Shown one piece after another: positions 8,599 to 16,753 of a stretch of 64,000 nucleotides of DNA. Under the pieces are notes generated by a model. It was not told where the DNA came from, searched no databases, and was given only the letters and a program-made list of their open reading frames with translations. The stretch is from CBDFGT01 sp965247225. GTDB lineage: Bacteria > Pseudomonadota > Alphaproteobacteria > Rhizobiales > Rhizobiaceae. Where the stretch lies: the NCBI GenBank assembly GCA_965247225.1, contig CBDFGT010000009.1, positions 362,733 through 426,732 on the forward strand, in the 5' to 3' direction. The position numbers and the translations under genes are program-made. Every line of letters starts with the position of its first letter. Position 1 is the first letter of the stretch.

Positions 8599-9219
8599 AT
8601 GTCAAAGCGAGTCACCGGTCCCGAAATTGAAAAACTCATCCAGCTTCTGGCCAAGGTGCCGGGGCTTGGGCCGCGTTCGGCCCGGCGGGCTGCATTGCAT
8701 CTGGTGAAGAAAAAAGACCAGCTTCTGGGCCCGCTGGCCCATGCCATGGGCGAGGCGCACCAGAAGGTGAAAATCTGCTCCTGCTGCGGCAATGTTGATA
8801 CGGTTGACCCCTGCACGGTCTGTATGGACGACCGGCGTGACAAGTCCGTCATCATCGTCGTCGAGGATGTCGCTGACCTCTGGGCGCTGGAACGCGCAAC
8901 CACCATGAATACGGCCTATCATGTTCTGGGCGGAACACTGTCGCCGCTCGATGGCGTCGGCCCTGAGGATCTCAATATTGCAGGCCTCATTGATCGCGTC
9001 AGCAATGGTCAGGTGCGCGAATTGATCATTGCGGTCAACGCCACGGTGGAAGGCCAGACGACGGCACACTATATTACGGATCAATTGCAGGGGCTGCCCT
9101 CGTCAGGCCAGAATGTCAAAATCACCCGGCTGGCCCATGGGGTGCCGGTGGGTGGTGAGCTGGATTATCTCGACGAAGGCACCCTCACAGCGGCCCTGCG
9201 GGCAAGGACAGTGATTTGA
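8599..9219 (+). CDS. recR: Recombination protein RecR
   Basis: A 206-aa DNA-repair protein that with RecF and RecO loads RecA on gapped DNA. It shows the helix-hairpin-helix LAKVPGLGPRSARRAALHLV, a four-cysteine zinc motif (CSCCGNVDTVDPCTVC, about residues 57-72), and a Toprim domain with VVEDVADLWALE and GGTLSPLDGVGPEDL. Length is normal. In many bacteria recR follows dnaX and ybaB; here it stands alone behind the toxin-antitoxin pair on the other strand. recF is in the same window at 26.3 kb. Confidence 0.97.
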   Translation: MSKRVTGPEIEKLIQLLAKVPGLGPRSARRAALHLVKKKDQLLGPLAHAMGEAHQKVKICSCCGNVDTVDPCTVCMDDRRDKSVIIVVEDVADLWALERATTMNTAYHVLGGTLSPLDGVGPEDLNIAGLIDRVSNGQVRELIIAVNATVEGQTTAHYITDQLQGLPSSGQNVKITRLAHGVPVGGELDYLDEGTLTAALRARTVI

Positions 9220-9295
9220 CAAGGCCCAACCCGCTACCCGAAACTGGATCGCACCGTCGTTGAGAAAGCAAGTTTTGTCTTCCGGCTTTCATGGC

Positions 9296-9519
9296 TTACA
9301 TCAAAAGCGTCAGGCCCATCATGGTTTTACCCTGCCCGGGTCGTGCACCCGGCAAAACCATGTCGCCACGGACAAGACGGGCAAAGAAAGCGTAGGCAGG
9401 CGCTTCCTGTGATGCTTTTGCGGCCAGAAGAGACAAGCCGGTAAACCTCTCTTCGCTGGCAATGTTTGGCTCTTGTTCACATTGCCGCCCGAAAGCGCAA
9501 TCTCATCCTCTGTAATCAC
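9296..9519 (-). pseudogene. Possible decayed gene coupled to the MarR gene
   Basis: A GTG at 9519 overlaps the marR TGA as GTGA, a normal coupling pattern. It opens a reading frame beginning VITEDEIALSGGNVN, which then loses protein-like character. In another minus-strand frame, about 60 codons ending at TAA 9296-9298 read like protein (SEERFTGLSLLAAKASQEA, then ARLVRGDMVLPGARP) but have no start. One or more frame changes joining the two would give a short protein. The GGNV start recalls phosphotransferase-like N-termini, but this is weak. It may be a remnant or chance. Confidence 0.25.
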
Positions 9520-9971
9520 GGGTTTTCCTGCTTCTCCGCATCGAGATGCCTGGCGTTTTCAATGGCCCAGCGCGTATATTCCAGCATCAGCTCTTTTTCA
9601 AAGCGTCGAAAGCCTTTGAACAGCGCCTGATCGGCCTCCATGGCCGCCTGTTTGGCGGCCTCTTCCATGTCCCTGGCTTTTTGGGTCAGGAACACAAGCT
9701 GCGCCCTTTTATCCTTCGGGTGAACACGCCGCTCCACCAGCCCGTCACGTTCCATGCGGGAAAGCGTGTTGGCAATCGTGGCCTGCTCGATGTCCAGCCG
9801 GTCGATCAGCTGGCGCTGCGTCAGTCCGTCTTCGGCCCAAAGCTCTATCAGCAAGGGAAACTGCCCCGGAGAAAAACCAAGGGGTTCCGAGCGTTGCGCC
9901 AGGGATCTGGTAAAGCCCTTGGCAAGCAGACTGGCAAGATAGGTGGCTGAATCCATGCGGTTGAAGCTCAT
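9516..9971 (-). CDS. MarR family transcriptional regulator
   Basis: A 151-aa dimeric winged-helix regulator. The core is visible as SPGQFPLLIELWAEDGLTQ, then LIDRLDIEQATIANTLSRME (recognition helix) and the wing VERRVHPKDKRAQLVFLT. Start taken at ATG 9971 (MSFNRMDSAT), after AGAGGA; an ATG at 9998 is open but lies 11 bp from the palindrome at 10009-10020. MarR proteins usually repress their own operon and release DNA on binding phenolic or oxidising compounds. No intact target transporter is adjacent. Confidence 0.9.
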   Translation of the reverse strand: MSFNRMDSATYLASLLAKGFTRSLAQRSEPLGFSPGQFPLLIELWAEDGLTQRQLIDRLDIEQATIANTLSRMERDGLVERRVHPKDKRAQLVFLTQKARDMEEAAKQAAMEADQALFKGFRRFEKELMLEYTRWAIENARHLDAEKQENP

Positions 9972-10008
9972 GAAACAACAGTCCTCTTGAGGAGTCATCT
10001 TTGTACGA

Positions 10009-10020
10009 ATAGCGTGCTAT
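10009..10020. promoter_or_regulatory. Candidate MarR operator (ATAGC-GT-GCTAT)
   Basis: Perfect 5-bp arms ATAGC/GCTAT with a 2-bp spacer, about 38 bp upstream of the preferred marR start. The symmetry and position suit MarR autoregulation. Confidence 0.45.
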
Positions 10021-10062
10021 CAAAAATCACGTCTGGCTGTTGCGAGCCTGTACAAACAAAAA

Positions 10063-10093
10063 CCGCCATGACCGGAGGCGGGGGTCATGGCGG
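10063..10093 (-). terminator. Rho-independent terminator, minus strand
   Basis: An 11-bp perfect stem CCGCCATGACC/GGTCATGGCGG with a 9-nt loop. On the minus strand it is followed by TTTTTGTTTGT, a good U-tract. It would stop transcripts arriving from the phytase-like gene before they enter marR. Confidence 0.75.
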
Positions 10094-10321
10094 CTTGAAA
10101 TAAGGGACAAAGGCCTTTAAGAGGGGGCTTCTGGCCTTTGTCCGGTCTGGTAAGGCAGGGGACATGCCATCTGCCAGACAACGGCGTATCACGAGCGCCG
10201 ATGAGAAGAAGATGGCTCCCCAAATGTGGCATTTCAAGGGAAACAGGCTGCAAACAACATTACAAATGCGTAACATTTTCGCAAGGCGGCAACGGCAAGC
10301 ATGCTTTTCCGGTCATGCAAA

Positions 10322-10348
10322 ATGCCGCAACGGGTCGCGTTGCGGCAT
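10322..10348 (-). terminator. Terminator downstream of phytase-like gene
   Basis: A 10-bp perfect stem ATGCCGCAAC/GTTGCGGCAT with a 7-nt loop, 25 bp after the stop of the minus-strand gene, followed on that strand by a short T-run. The pair of terminators in this gap suggests strong insulation. Confidence 0.65.
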
Positions 10349-10373
10349 GGATATGGGGGACAGGACAACAGGC

Positions 10374-11681
10374 TCAGTTCGACAAGGGCTGGTCCAGAAC
10401 CACCTTCACAAAGCTGGTCTTGTCACCGGCAATGCCGAAATCATTGTCCGTTGCCAGAAGCAGGGTTGTCGGGTTGATGAGGGCGACACCTTCGATCTTT
10501 GATGGCATGTCCTTGTGGTCATCGCTGTTGAAGGTGAGGGACTTTTCAAGGGGAACAACCTTGTTTGTGGCCAGTTCATCCGCCTTGAGCTGTTCAAGGC
10601 TTGGTGTTGTTGCCATGTCATCAAAGCTGGCAGGAACGGTTGCTCCCCTCGAAAGGTCAACCTTGTAGAGCTTGGTCGTCTTGGAGATGCGCTCCAGCAC
10701 CAGAAGCTGGTCTGCACCTGTTGCAACCATCTCAGAAATTTTCACATCATTCTGCTTGGCAGGCTTCTTGGCGTTGTCTGCAACAAAGCTTTCAGGCGTG
10801 TCCATCTCATAGACAAATTCACCGGCAACCTTTTGGCTTGCAATGTCGAACTTGAACAGGCGAACGGTGCGTGACTTTTTGTAGGCATCCTGGTCGGGAT
10901 TGGCCAGCGGGCTCTGCATCACAAAATAAAGCGACTTTTCATCCGGGGAAACCGCAAGGGATTCAATGCCCCGGTTCAGCGGGCGCTTCATGATAATGGA
11001 CGGAAGCTTGCCGTGAACAGGATAGGAAGCATCGGCATAATCGCCTTCGATACCTTCAGGAACCAGCCGGTCAAGAACAGTGCCGTCGGCAGCAACATGG
11101 GCAATGGAGGCACCATATTCATCGCTGATCCAGAATGTACCGTCTTTCAGGCGCACCAGCGATTCGCTGTCAAAACCATCGTTGGACTGCGCCATTTCCT
11201 TGCCTTCAGCACTATAGGCCTTTTCGGCAGGATTCCGGGTCAGAATATTGGAAAGGCCGTTGAGCTTTTTGCCATCCTTGCCTTTCAGCGGGATTTCTTC
11301 ATCAACCGTGACCTCGCCGTCAGCGCTGATGGACATTTTGTAGATGGTCGGATCAAACTCGGGAACAGGGAATATCTTGCCGTCCTTGTCACCTTTGCAC
11401 ATCACATCCTGGTTCAGTCCGATCAGATCTTCCGCATCACCTTCGCAGGCAATGTTGGGGCCGCGGTCCGTGATAAAATAGACAACAGATTCAGCATCGC
11501 CCGGCATGTGAAACGCGCCGGAAGCATAGCCAACGCTCAGCTCCATGCTCTTGCCATTCGGGAAGGTTACGGTCGACATCGGAATGACCGGGGCTTCAAT
11601 CACGGTAATCTCTGTCGCAGCAGCCATGGAGGCCAGAGACAAAAGTGCCGTAGAGCCGACAAGAAAAGATCTGATATACAT
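10374..11681 (-). CDS. Exported phytase-like esterase domain protein
   Basis: A 435-aa secreted protein. The N-terminus has a signal peptide (MYIRSFLVGSTALLSLASMA, cleavage near AAATE). The rest matches the phytase-like esterase family (PF13449), a beta-propeller with conserved segments FITDRGPN, GFDSESLVRL, WISDEYGASIAHV and NRGIESLAVSPDEKSLYFVM, and LLLATDNDFG near the C-terminus. Family members act on phosphate esters or related substrates in the periplasm, but few have been tested. Two terminators follow it. The upstream DNA has a weak Pho-box-like pattern at about 11728-11755, consistent with phosphate control but not proven. Confidence 0.88.
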   Translation of the reverse strand: MYIRSFLVGSTALLSLASMAAATEITVIEAPVIPMSTVTFPNGKSMELSVGYASGAFHMPGDAESVVYFITDRGPNIACEGDAEDLIGLNQDVMCKGDKDGKIFPVPEFDPTIYKMSISADGEVTVDEEIPLKGKDGKKLNGLSNILTRNPAEKAYSAEGKEMAQSNDGFDSESLVRLKDGTFWISDEYGASIAHVAADGTVLDRLVPEGIEGDYADASYPVHGKLPSIIMKRPLNRGIESLAVSPDEKSLYFVMQSPLANPDQDAYKKSRTVRLFKFDIASQKVAGEFVYEMDTPESFVADNAKKPAKQNDVKISEMVATGADQLLVLERISKTTKLYKVDLSRGATVPASFDDMATTPSLEQLKADELATNKVVPLEKSLTFNSDDHKDMPSKIEGVALINPTTLLLATDNDFGIAGDKTSFVKVVLDQPLSN

Positions 11682-11829
11682 TTCAATCTCCTGAATTTTA
11701 CAAGACTTGTGAGATCAAGATAGACAGCCATTGTAACAGTCGCATGACGTGTATTTCCCGCAAACTTTAACGTCGGAACCATCCGGTTCAATCTGGACCT
11801 TGCTCCTGTCTCGCGCTATCCATGGTTTC

Positions 11830-14790
11830 ATGAAAACAGGTGATCATCTTTTCCTCGTCGACGGGTCCGGCTTTATCTTCCGGGCCTTCCATGCCATTCC
11901 GGCCCTCAACCGCAAATCCGATGGTTTGCCGGTCAATGCCGTGTCCGGCTATTGCAACATGATCTGGAAATTGCTGGTCGATGCCCGCGATACGTCCGTG
12001 GGCGTGACACCCACGCATTTTGCCGTGATTTTCGATTATTCATCGAAAACCTTCCGCAATGCACTTTATGATCAGTACAAGGCCAATCGCACTGCACCGC
12101 CTGAAGATCTGGTGCCGCAATTTGATCTGATACGTCAGGCCACACGCGCCTTCAATCTGCCCTGTGTCGAGATGGAAGGCTATGAGGCTGATGACCTGAT
12201 CGCCACCTATGCCCGCCAGGCAGAGGCGCTGGGGGCGGATGTTACCATCATTTCTTCCGACAAGGATCTCATGCAACTGGTCACCAAAAATGTCCATATG
12301 TATGATGCCATGAAGGACAGGCAGATCTCCATTCCCGATGTCATTGAAAAATGGGGTGTCGGCCCGGAAAAGATGATCGACCTTCAGGCCATGACCGGCG
12401 ACAGCACGGACAATGTGCCGGGCATTCCGGGTATCGGCCCGAAAACTGCCGCGCAACTGCTGGAAACCTATGGTGATCTGGATACGCTTCTGCAACGGGC
12501 AGGCGAGATAAAGCAGGAAAAGCGCCGTGAAGCCATTCTGGCCAACCGGGAGCTGGCGCTGTTGTCGCGTGAACTGGTGCGTCTGAAAGTCGACACGCCG
12601 GTCATGGTTCCGCTGGAAGAGTTCCATCTGCATCCGCAGGATGGCCCGCGTCTGGTAGCCTTCCTCAAGGCCATGGAATTTACCACGCTGACGCGCCGCG
12701 TTGCCGAAGCCACAGGAACGGTTGCCTCTGAAATCGAGCCTGCTGATGTTCCCGTTGTCTGGGGCAAGGATGCCCGTGGCCCGGATCTGGATCCGCGTTC
12801 TCCGACAAAGGCCGTTGAGGCGCAGGAAAAGGCAAAGGCTGCCGAGGTTCTTGAACACGACGCAACGCCGTTTGATCTGGCCAATGCCCGCGCCAATGCA
12901 TTTGCCGGTCTCGCCATAGATCACAGCTCTTATGAAACCGTGCGTGATCTGGAAAGCCTCGACCGCTGGATTGCGCTGGCGCGTGAAACCGGACTGGTAG
13001 CCTTCGATACGGAAACCACATCGCTCGATGCCATGCAGGCAGAGCTGGTTGGTGTTTCCCTTGCCATTGCCGACAATAGCAGGGATCCGTCCGGCACGTC
13101 GATCAGGGCCTGTTACATTCCGCTTGCCCACAAGAGCGGCGTGGGTGATCTCCTGGGCGGCGGTATGGCACCCGGCCAGATCAGGACGGCAGATGCGCTG
13201 GCCCGCCTCAAACCGGTGCTGGAGGATACATCCGTTCTGAAAGTGGCCCAGAACCTGAAATATGACTGGCTGGTAATGAAGCGCCATGGCATCAGCATAG
13301 CCGGCTTTGATGATACAATGCTGATGTCCTATGTGCTGGAGGCGGGCAAGGGCAGCCATGGCATGGATTCCCTGTCGGAGCGCTGGCTCGGCCACAAGCC
13401 GATTGCCTTCAGGGAACTCACCGGTACGGGCAAGAATTTCCAGACCTTTGATTTTGTCGATATCGACAAGGCCACGGCCTATGCTGCCGAAGATGCTGAT
13501 GTCACGCTGCGGCTGTGGATGGTGCTGAAACCGCAATTGGTCGCCAGAAAGCTGTTGACCGTCTATGAGCGGCTGGAACGGCCACTGGTTCCGGTTCTGG
13601 CCCGCATGGAAGAGCGGGGGATTGCGGTTGACCGGCAGATCCTCTCGCGTCTTTCCGGTGAGCTGGCGCAGGGTGCTGCTGCCCTGGAACATGAAATCTA
13701 TGCGCTGGCAGGCGAAAATTTCAATGTAGGCTCGCCAAAGCAGCTGGGCGATATCCTGTTTGGCCGCATGGGCCTGCCCGGCGGCAGCAAGACCAAAACC
13801 GGCCAATGGTCCACCTCGGCGCAGGTTCTGGAAGATCTGGCCGCAGAAGGCCATGAACTGCCGCGCAAGATTGTGGACTGGCGGCAGCTCACCAAGCTGA
13901 AATCCACCTACACGGATGCGCTGCCCGCCTATATTCACCCGCAGACAAAACGGGTGCACACATCCTATTCTCTGGCTTCCACCACCACGGGCCGCCTGTC
14001 ATCCTCCGAGCCCAATCTTCAGAATATTCCCGTTCGCACGGCAGAGGGCCGGAAAATCCGCACGGCCTTCATTGCCACACCGGGACATGTGCTGCTGTCT
14101 GCTGATTACAGCCAGATTGAACTCCGGGTTCTGGCGCATGTGGCCGATATCCCCCAGCTCAGGCAGGCCTTTGCCGATGGTATCGACATTCACGCCATGA
14201 CGGCGTCGGAAATGTTTGGTGTTCCGGTCGAAGGCATGCCGCCCGATGTGCGCCGCCGCGCCAAGGCCATCAATTTCGGCATTGTCTATGGTATTTCCGC
14301 ATTCGGACTTGCCAACCAGCTGGGGATCGACCGGTCCGAGGCCGGCGACTATATCAGGAAATATTTTGAGCGTTTTCCCGGCATCAAGGATTATATGGAA
14401 ACGACCAAGGCCTTTGTCCGTGAAAACGGCTATGTCGAGACCATTTTTGGCAGGCGTGCCTGGTATGAGGATATTCGCTCCTCCATTCCCTCTGTCCGCG
14501 CCTTCAATGAACGTGCCGCCATAAACGCGCCCATTCAGGGGTCGGCCGCCGATATCATCCGTCGTGCCATGATCAGGATCGAGCCGTTGCTGGAGGCATC
14601 AAAACTCTCGGCCCGCATGTTGCTTCAGGTCCATGATGAACTGATCTTTGAAGTGGAGGAGGGCGAGGTGGAGGCCACGCAGGCACTCGTCGTTGGTACC
14701 ATGGAAAATGCGGCCATGCCGGCACTGGATATGAAAGTTCCGCTGAAGGTGGACGCCCGCGCTGCCAGAAACTGGGATGAAGCCCACTGA
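11830..14790 (+). CDS. polA: DNA polymerase I
   Basis: A 986-aa repair and Okazaki-processing polymerase with all three activities. The 5'-3' exonuclease occupies about residues 1-300 (FLVDGSGFIFRAFHAIPAL, then ISSDKDLMQL). The 3'-5' proofreading domain spans about 380-570 with its acidic residues in VAFDTETTSLDAM, NLKYDWLVM and YAAEDADVTLRLW. The polymerase domain holds motif A LLSADYSQIELRVLAHV, motif B RRRAKAINFGIVYG and motif C LLQVHDELIFEVE. Start at ATG 11830 (MKTGDHLFLV). A 639-codon open frame on the opposite strand is a shadow. No co-transcribed neighbour. Confidence 0.98.
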   Translation: MKTGDHLFLVDGSGFIFRAFHAIPALNRKSDGLPVNAVSGYCNMIWKLLVDARDTSVGVTPTHFAVIFDYSSKTFRNALYDQYKANRTAPPEDLVPQFDLIRQATRAFNLPCVEMEGYEADDLIATYARQAEALGADVTIISSDKDLMQLVTKNVHMYDAMKDRQISIPDVIEKWGVGPEKMIDLQAMTGDSTDNVPGIPGIGPKTAAQLLETYGDLDTLLQRAGEIKQEKRREAILANRELALLSRELVRLKVDTPVMVPLEEFHLHPQDGPRLVAFLKAMEFTTLTRRVAEATGTVASEIEPADVPVVWGKDARGPDLDPRSPTKAVEAQEKAKAAEVLEHDATPFDLANARANAFAGLAIDHSSYETVRDLESLDRWIALARETGLVAFDTETTSLDAMQAELVGVSLAIADNSRDPSGTSIRACYIPLAHKSGVGDLLGGGMAPGQIRTADALARLKPVLEDTSVLKVAQNLKYDWLVMKRHGISIAGFDDTMLMSYVLEAGKGSHGMDSLSERWLGHKPIAFRELTGTGKNFQTFDFVDIDKATAYAAEDADVTLRLWMVLKPQLVARKLLTVYERLERPLVPVLARMEERGIAVDRQILSRLSGELAQGAAALEHEIYALAGENFNVGSPKQLGDILFGRMGLPGGSKTKTGQWSTSAQVLEDLAAEGHELPRKIVDWRQLTKLKSTYTDALPAYIHPQTKRVHTSYSLASTTTGRLSSSEPNLQNIPVRTAEGRKIRTAFIATPGHVLLSADYSQIELRVLAHVADIPQLRQAFADGIDIHAMTASEMFGVPVEGMPPDVRRRAKAINFGIVYGISAFGLANQLGIDRSEAGDYIRKYFERFPGIKDYMETTKAFVRENGYVETIFGRRAWYEDIRSSIPSVRAFNERAAINAPIQGSAADIIRRAMIRIEPLLEASKLSARMLLQVHDELIFEVEEGEVEATQALVVGTMENAAMPALDMKVPLKVDARAARNWDEAH

Positions 14791-14917
14791 CAGGCTATCA
14801 GGTTTCAATTCCCGTCTTGCAAACCTGTTTGTGTCGGGTAAACTCGGTAAAACTTTAATAATATACCGCATGTATCATAGGATAGCTGCGGCAAGAGTAT
14901 TTGATTGCAGATTTGCA

Positions 14918-14994
14918 CTAGTGGTTTGATTTCGACATTTGCATCCGTTCGCGGCACACTCGAGAGCAAATGTCGAAATCATAAAAACCACTAG
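14918..14994. repeat. Long palindromic repeat, copy 1 (CTAGTGG ends)
   Basis: Imperfect inverted repeat of 77 bp. The left arm 14918-14942 begins CTAGTGGTTTGATTTCGACA. The right arm 14966-14994 is its complement with a 4-nt bulge, separated by a 23-nt loop. Terminal CTAG and overall form resemble Bru-RS-like palindromes known from Brucella and relatives. The family assignment is from memory and not verified. Confidence 0.8.
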
Positions 14995-15007
14995 CAAGAC
15001 TATGATT

Positions 15008-15086
15008 CTAGTGGAATTTTTGAATTTGAAATTTGAGTTGAGAGGTCGCCGCTACCGGGACTCAAATGTCAAATTCATTCCACTAG
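15008..15086. repeat. Long palindromic repeat, copy 2 (CTAGTGG ends)
   Basis: Second imperfect palindrome of 79 bp, 13 bp after the first. The left arm 15008-15037 starts CTAGTGGAATTTTTGAATTT and the right arm 15060-15086 ends in ATTCCACTAG. The arms differ in sequence from copy 1 but share the CTAGTGG/CCACTAG ends and the AAATGTC motif in the right arm, so the two belong to one family. Confidence 0.78.
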
Positions 15087-15158
15087 CGCCCGGGGCTGCA
15101 TGGACCCGAACAGACAGGTTGTGACATTTTTTGAAACCCTGGATCAAAAAGGCTTGAA

Positions 15159-15803
15159 ATGCTCGCAAAGCTTTTGACTGGATGTTCCATTGCTATCATC
15201 GGTGTCCTGTCTGTGACGGGGCTCGATGTTGTTCGCAGCAAAGTGGCAATGGCAAGTCCCGCTTCCGGCCAGACCAAACCATCAATTACCATATCCGGAA
15301 ACGCCCCTCTGGCCTACCAGATTTTCTGCATGCGCCATCCTGCGCAATGCCAAACCGATAGCCTGGCAAAGGTGGTCAGCACAAACCGCGTGATGGCGCT
15401 GCTGAAGTCGGTGAACCTGTCTGTCAATCGTGCCATCCGCTACACAAACGACAGGGGCGATGTTTGGTCTGTCAATGTTGCTTCGGGGGATTGTGAAGAC
15501 TATGCGTTGACCAAACGCTGGCGGTTGATCCGCGCCGGCCTTCCTGCCGGTGCCTTGCGCATGGCCATAGCCTATACCGAAAAGGGCGAAGGCCATGCTA
15601 TTCTGGTAGTGCGAACCACAGCAGGCGAGCTGGTGCTGGACAACAGGCGAAACACAATCATACCGCGCAATCATATCGGTTACCGCATGGTCTCCATGGC
15701 ATCTTCCGATCCGCGCGTATGGAACAAGGCATCGCCCCTCTTTTTTGATGTTGAGCTCAATCTTCCAACCAGCGACGAGGCTGTACTGGCCGGAACCCGC
15801 TGA
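15159..15803 (+). CDS. Transglutaminase-like cysteine peptidase (BTLCP), copy 1
   Basis: A 214-aa exported protein of the bacterial transglutaminase-like cysteine proteinase family (PF06035). An N-terminal hydrophobic segment (LLTGCSIAIIGVLSVTG) acts as signal or anchor. The catalytic triad is visible: Cys in SGDCEDYALTK, His in EGHAILVV and Asp in LVLDNRRN. In Pseudomonas a member (LapG) cleaves a surface adhesin; in rhizobia and Brucella roles are largely unknown. The next gene at 16020 is a clear paralogue, so this is a tandem duplication. No adhesin or LapD-like gene is visible nearby. Confidence 0.92.
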   Translation: MLAKLLTGCSIAIIGVLSVTGLDVVRSKVAMASPASGQTKPSITISGNAPLAYQIFCMRHPAQCQTDSLAKVVSTNRVMALLKSVNLSVNRAIRYTNDRGDVWSVNVASGDCEDYALTKRWRLIRAGLPAGALRMAIAYTEKGEGHAILVVRTTAGELVLDNRRNTIIPRNHIGYRMVSMASSDPRVWNKASPLFFDVELNLPTSDEAVLAGTR

Positions 15804-16019
15804 AATGACGTTTTGAATTGTCTTTGAACGATATTTGAAAAAAACGGATACCTTTAAAATTTTACAAACCGGCTTAAACGCCCCGAAATCTGTCCTGTGT
15901 AATGTGTGTGATGCAAAGGGAAGCCAGAACCTCCCGGAAACAGAAAACAGACCGGAACAATCCGGCAAGACCACAAAAATGAGGTTTCACAAGAAACCCG
16001 AACACAAAGGGACAGGGAC

Positions 16020-16601
16020 ATGTTGAAGAAATTCGTCATTGCATGCGCAGCCGTTGCCACCCTGGTGACAATGACGGTGGACAGCGCAGAGGCCAAAAAA
16101 CGCCACTACAAGCACCGTGTGCATCACGCGCTGACAACCGGCAGCATTCCAAAGTTTGATACAAGAAGCTCCAATGCACCGCTGGCCTTCCAGATCTTTT
16201 GCCTGCGGTTTGCCGGTGAATGCCGTGGCAGCACCAAAAGCACGGTTGCCTATTCCAGCCGCGTCAGGGCAACCATCGCATCGGTTAACAACAGCGTCAA
16301 CAATTCCATGCGCTATGTTGCAGACAAGGGTGATGTCTGGCAAATAGGTGGCAGCACGGGGGACTGCGAGGATTTTGCCCTGACAAAGCGTTCAAAGCTG
16401 ATCCGTGCCGGTATTCCGTCCGGTGCCCTGCGCATGGCGGTTGTGCGCACCGAAAAGGGGGAAGGTCATGCTGTTTTGATCGTCAAGACAACGGCAGGAG
16501 AATTTGTTCTTGATAACAGACGCAAGGAAATCCGGCCACGCAGCCAGATGGGGTATAGTCTGGTGGCCATGGCCTCTGCCAACCCTGGCCGCTGGAACTG
16601 A
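16020..16601 (+). CDS. Transglutaminase-like cysteine peptidase (BTLCP), copy 2
   Basis: A 193-aa paralogue of the preceding gene with a clean signal peptide (MLKKFVIACAAVATLVTMTV, cleavage near DSAEA) and a basic His/Lys/Arg-rich stretch just after it. It keeps the catalytic Cys (TGDCEDFALTK), His (EGHAVLIV) and Asp (FVLDNRRK). Identity to copy 1 is high across APLAFQIFC and the triad region and low at both ends; this copy lacks the C-terminal tail. A strong AGGGACAGGGAC site precedes the ATG and an excellent terminator follows, so it forms its own unit or the end of a two-gene unit. Confidence 0.93.
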   Translation: MLKKFVIACAAVATLVTMTVDSAEAKKRHYKHRVHHALTTGSIPKFDTRSSNAPLAFQIFCLRFAGECRGSTKSTVAYSSRVRATIASVNNSVNNSMRYVADKGDVWQIGGSTGDCEDFALTKRSKLIRAGIPSGALRMAVVRTEKGEGHAVLIVKTTAGEFVLDNRRKEIRPRSQMGYSLVAMASANPGRWN

Positions 16602-16626
16602 AAACCTTCATTTATAATTTCAAAGA

Positions 16627-16656
16627 TCTGAAGCCCGGCGAAAGCCGGGCTTCAGA
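16627..16656 (+). terminator. Strong GAAA-tetraloop terminator after BTLCP copy 2
   Basis: A 13-bp perfect stem TCTGAAGCCCGGC/GCCGGGCTTCAGA closed by a GAAA tetraloop and followed by TGTTTTGTG, 25 bp after the stop codon. Confidence 0.85.
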
Positions 16657-16710
16657 TGTTTTGTGCGCAAACGCCTTCGCTCAGCATGGGTGCCAGTCGA
16701 TGCAAACAAA

Positions 16711-16732
16711 AAACCCGGCCTGAGCCGGGTTT
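16711..16732 (-). terminator. Terminator for the Ala-rich exported protein gene
   Basis: A 9-bp stem AAACCCGGC/GCCGGGTTT with a 4-nt loop, 22 bp beyond the stop of the minus-strand gene. On that strand the stem runs into TTTTTTGTTTGC, a classic U-tract. Confidence 0.88.
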
Positions 16733-16753
16733 GAAAATTGGATGACACAAGTA

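Larger units (their letters stand above)
10021..10373. other. Intergenic gap with several hairpins
   Basis: 353 bp between marR and the phytase-like gene, with no convincing gene. It holds two minus-strand terminators (listed separately) and another stem, CAAAGGCC (10109-10116) with GGCCTTTG (10133-10140), without a T-tract. The marR promoter must lie at its left end. Confidence 0.5.
14791..15158. other. Intergenic gap dominated by palindromic repeats
   Basis: 368 bp after polA. It starts with a weak terminator-like stem (CAGGTTT 14799-14805 with AAACCTG 14821-14827, then TTTGTGT). Two long palindromes with CTAGTGG ends follow. No gene is apparent. Confidence 0.6.

Noticed and set aside
12040..13959. 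639-codon open frame opposite polA
   Set aside because: It is the antisense of a fully conserved polA with all motifs. The composition (Gln/His/Arg-rich) is typical of a shadow frame and it has no ribosome site.
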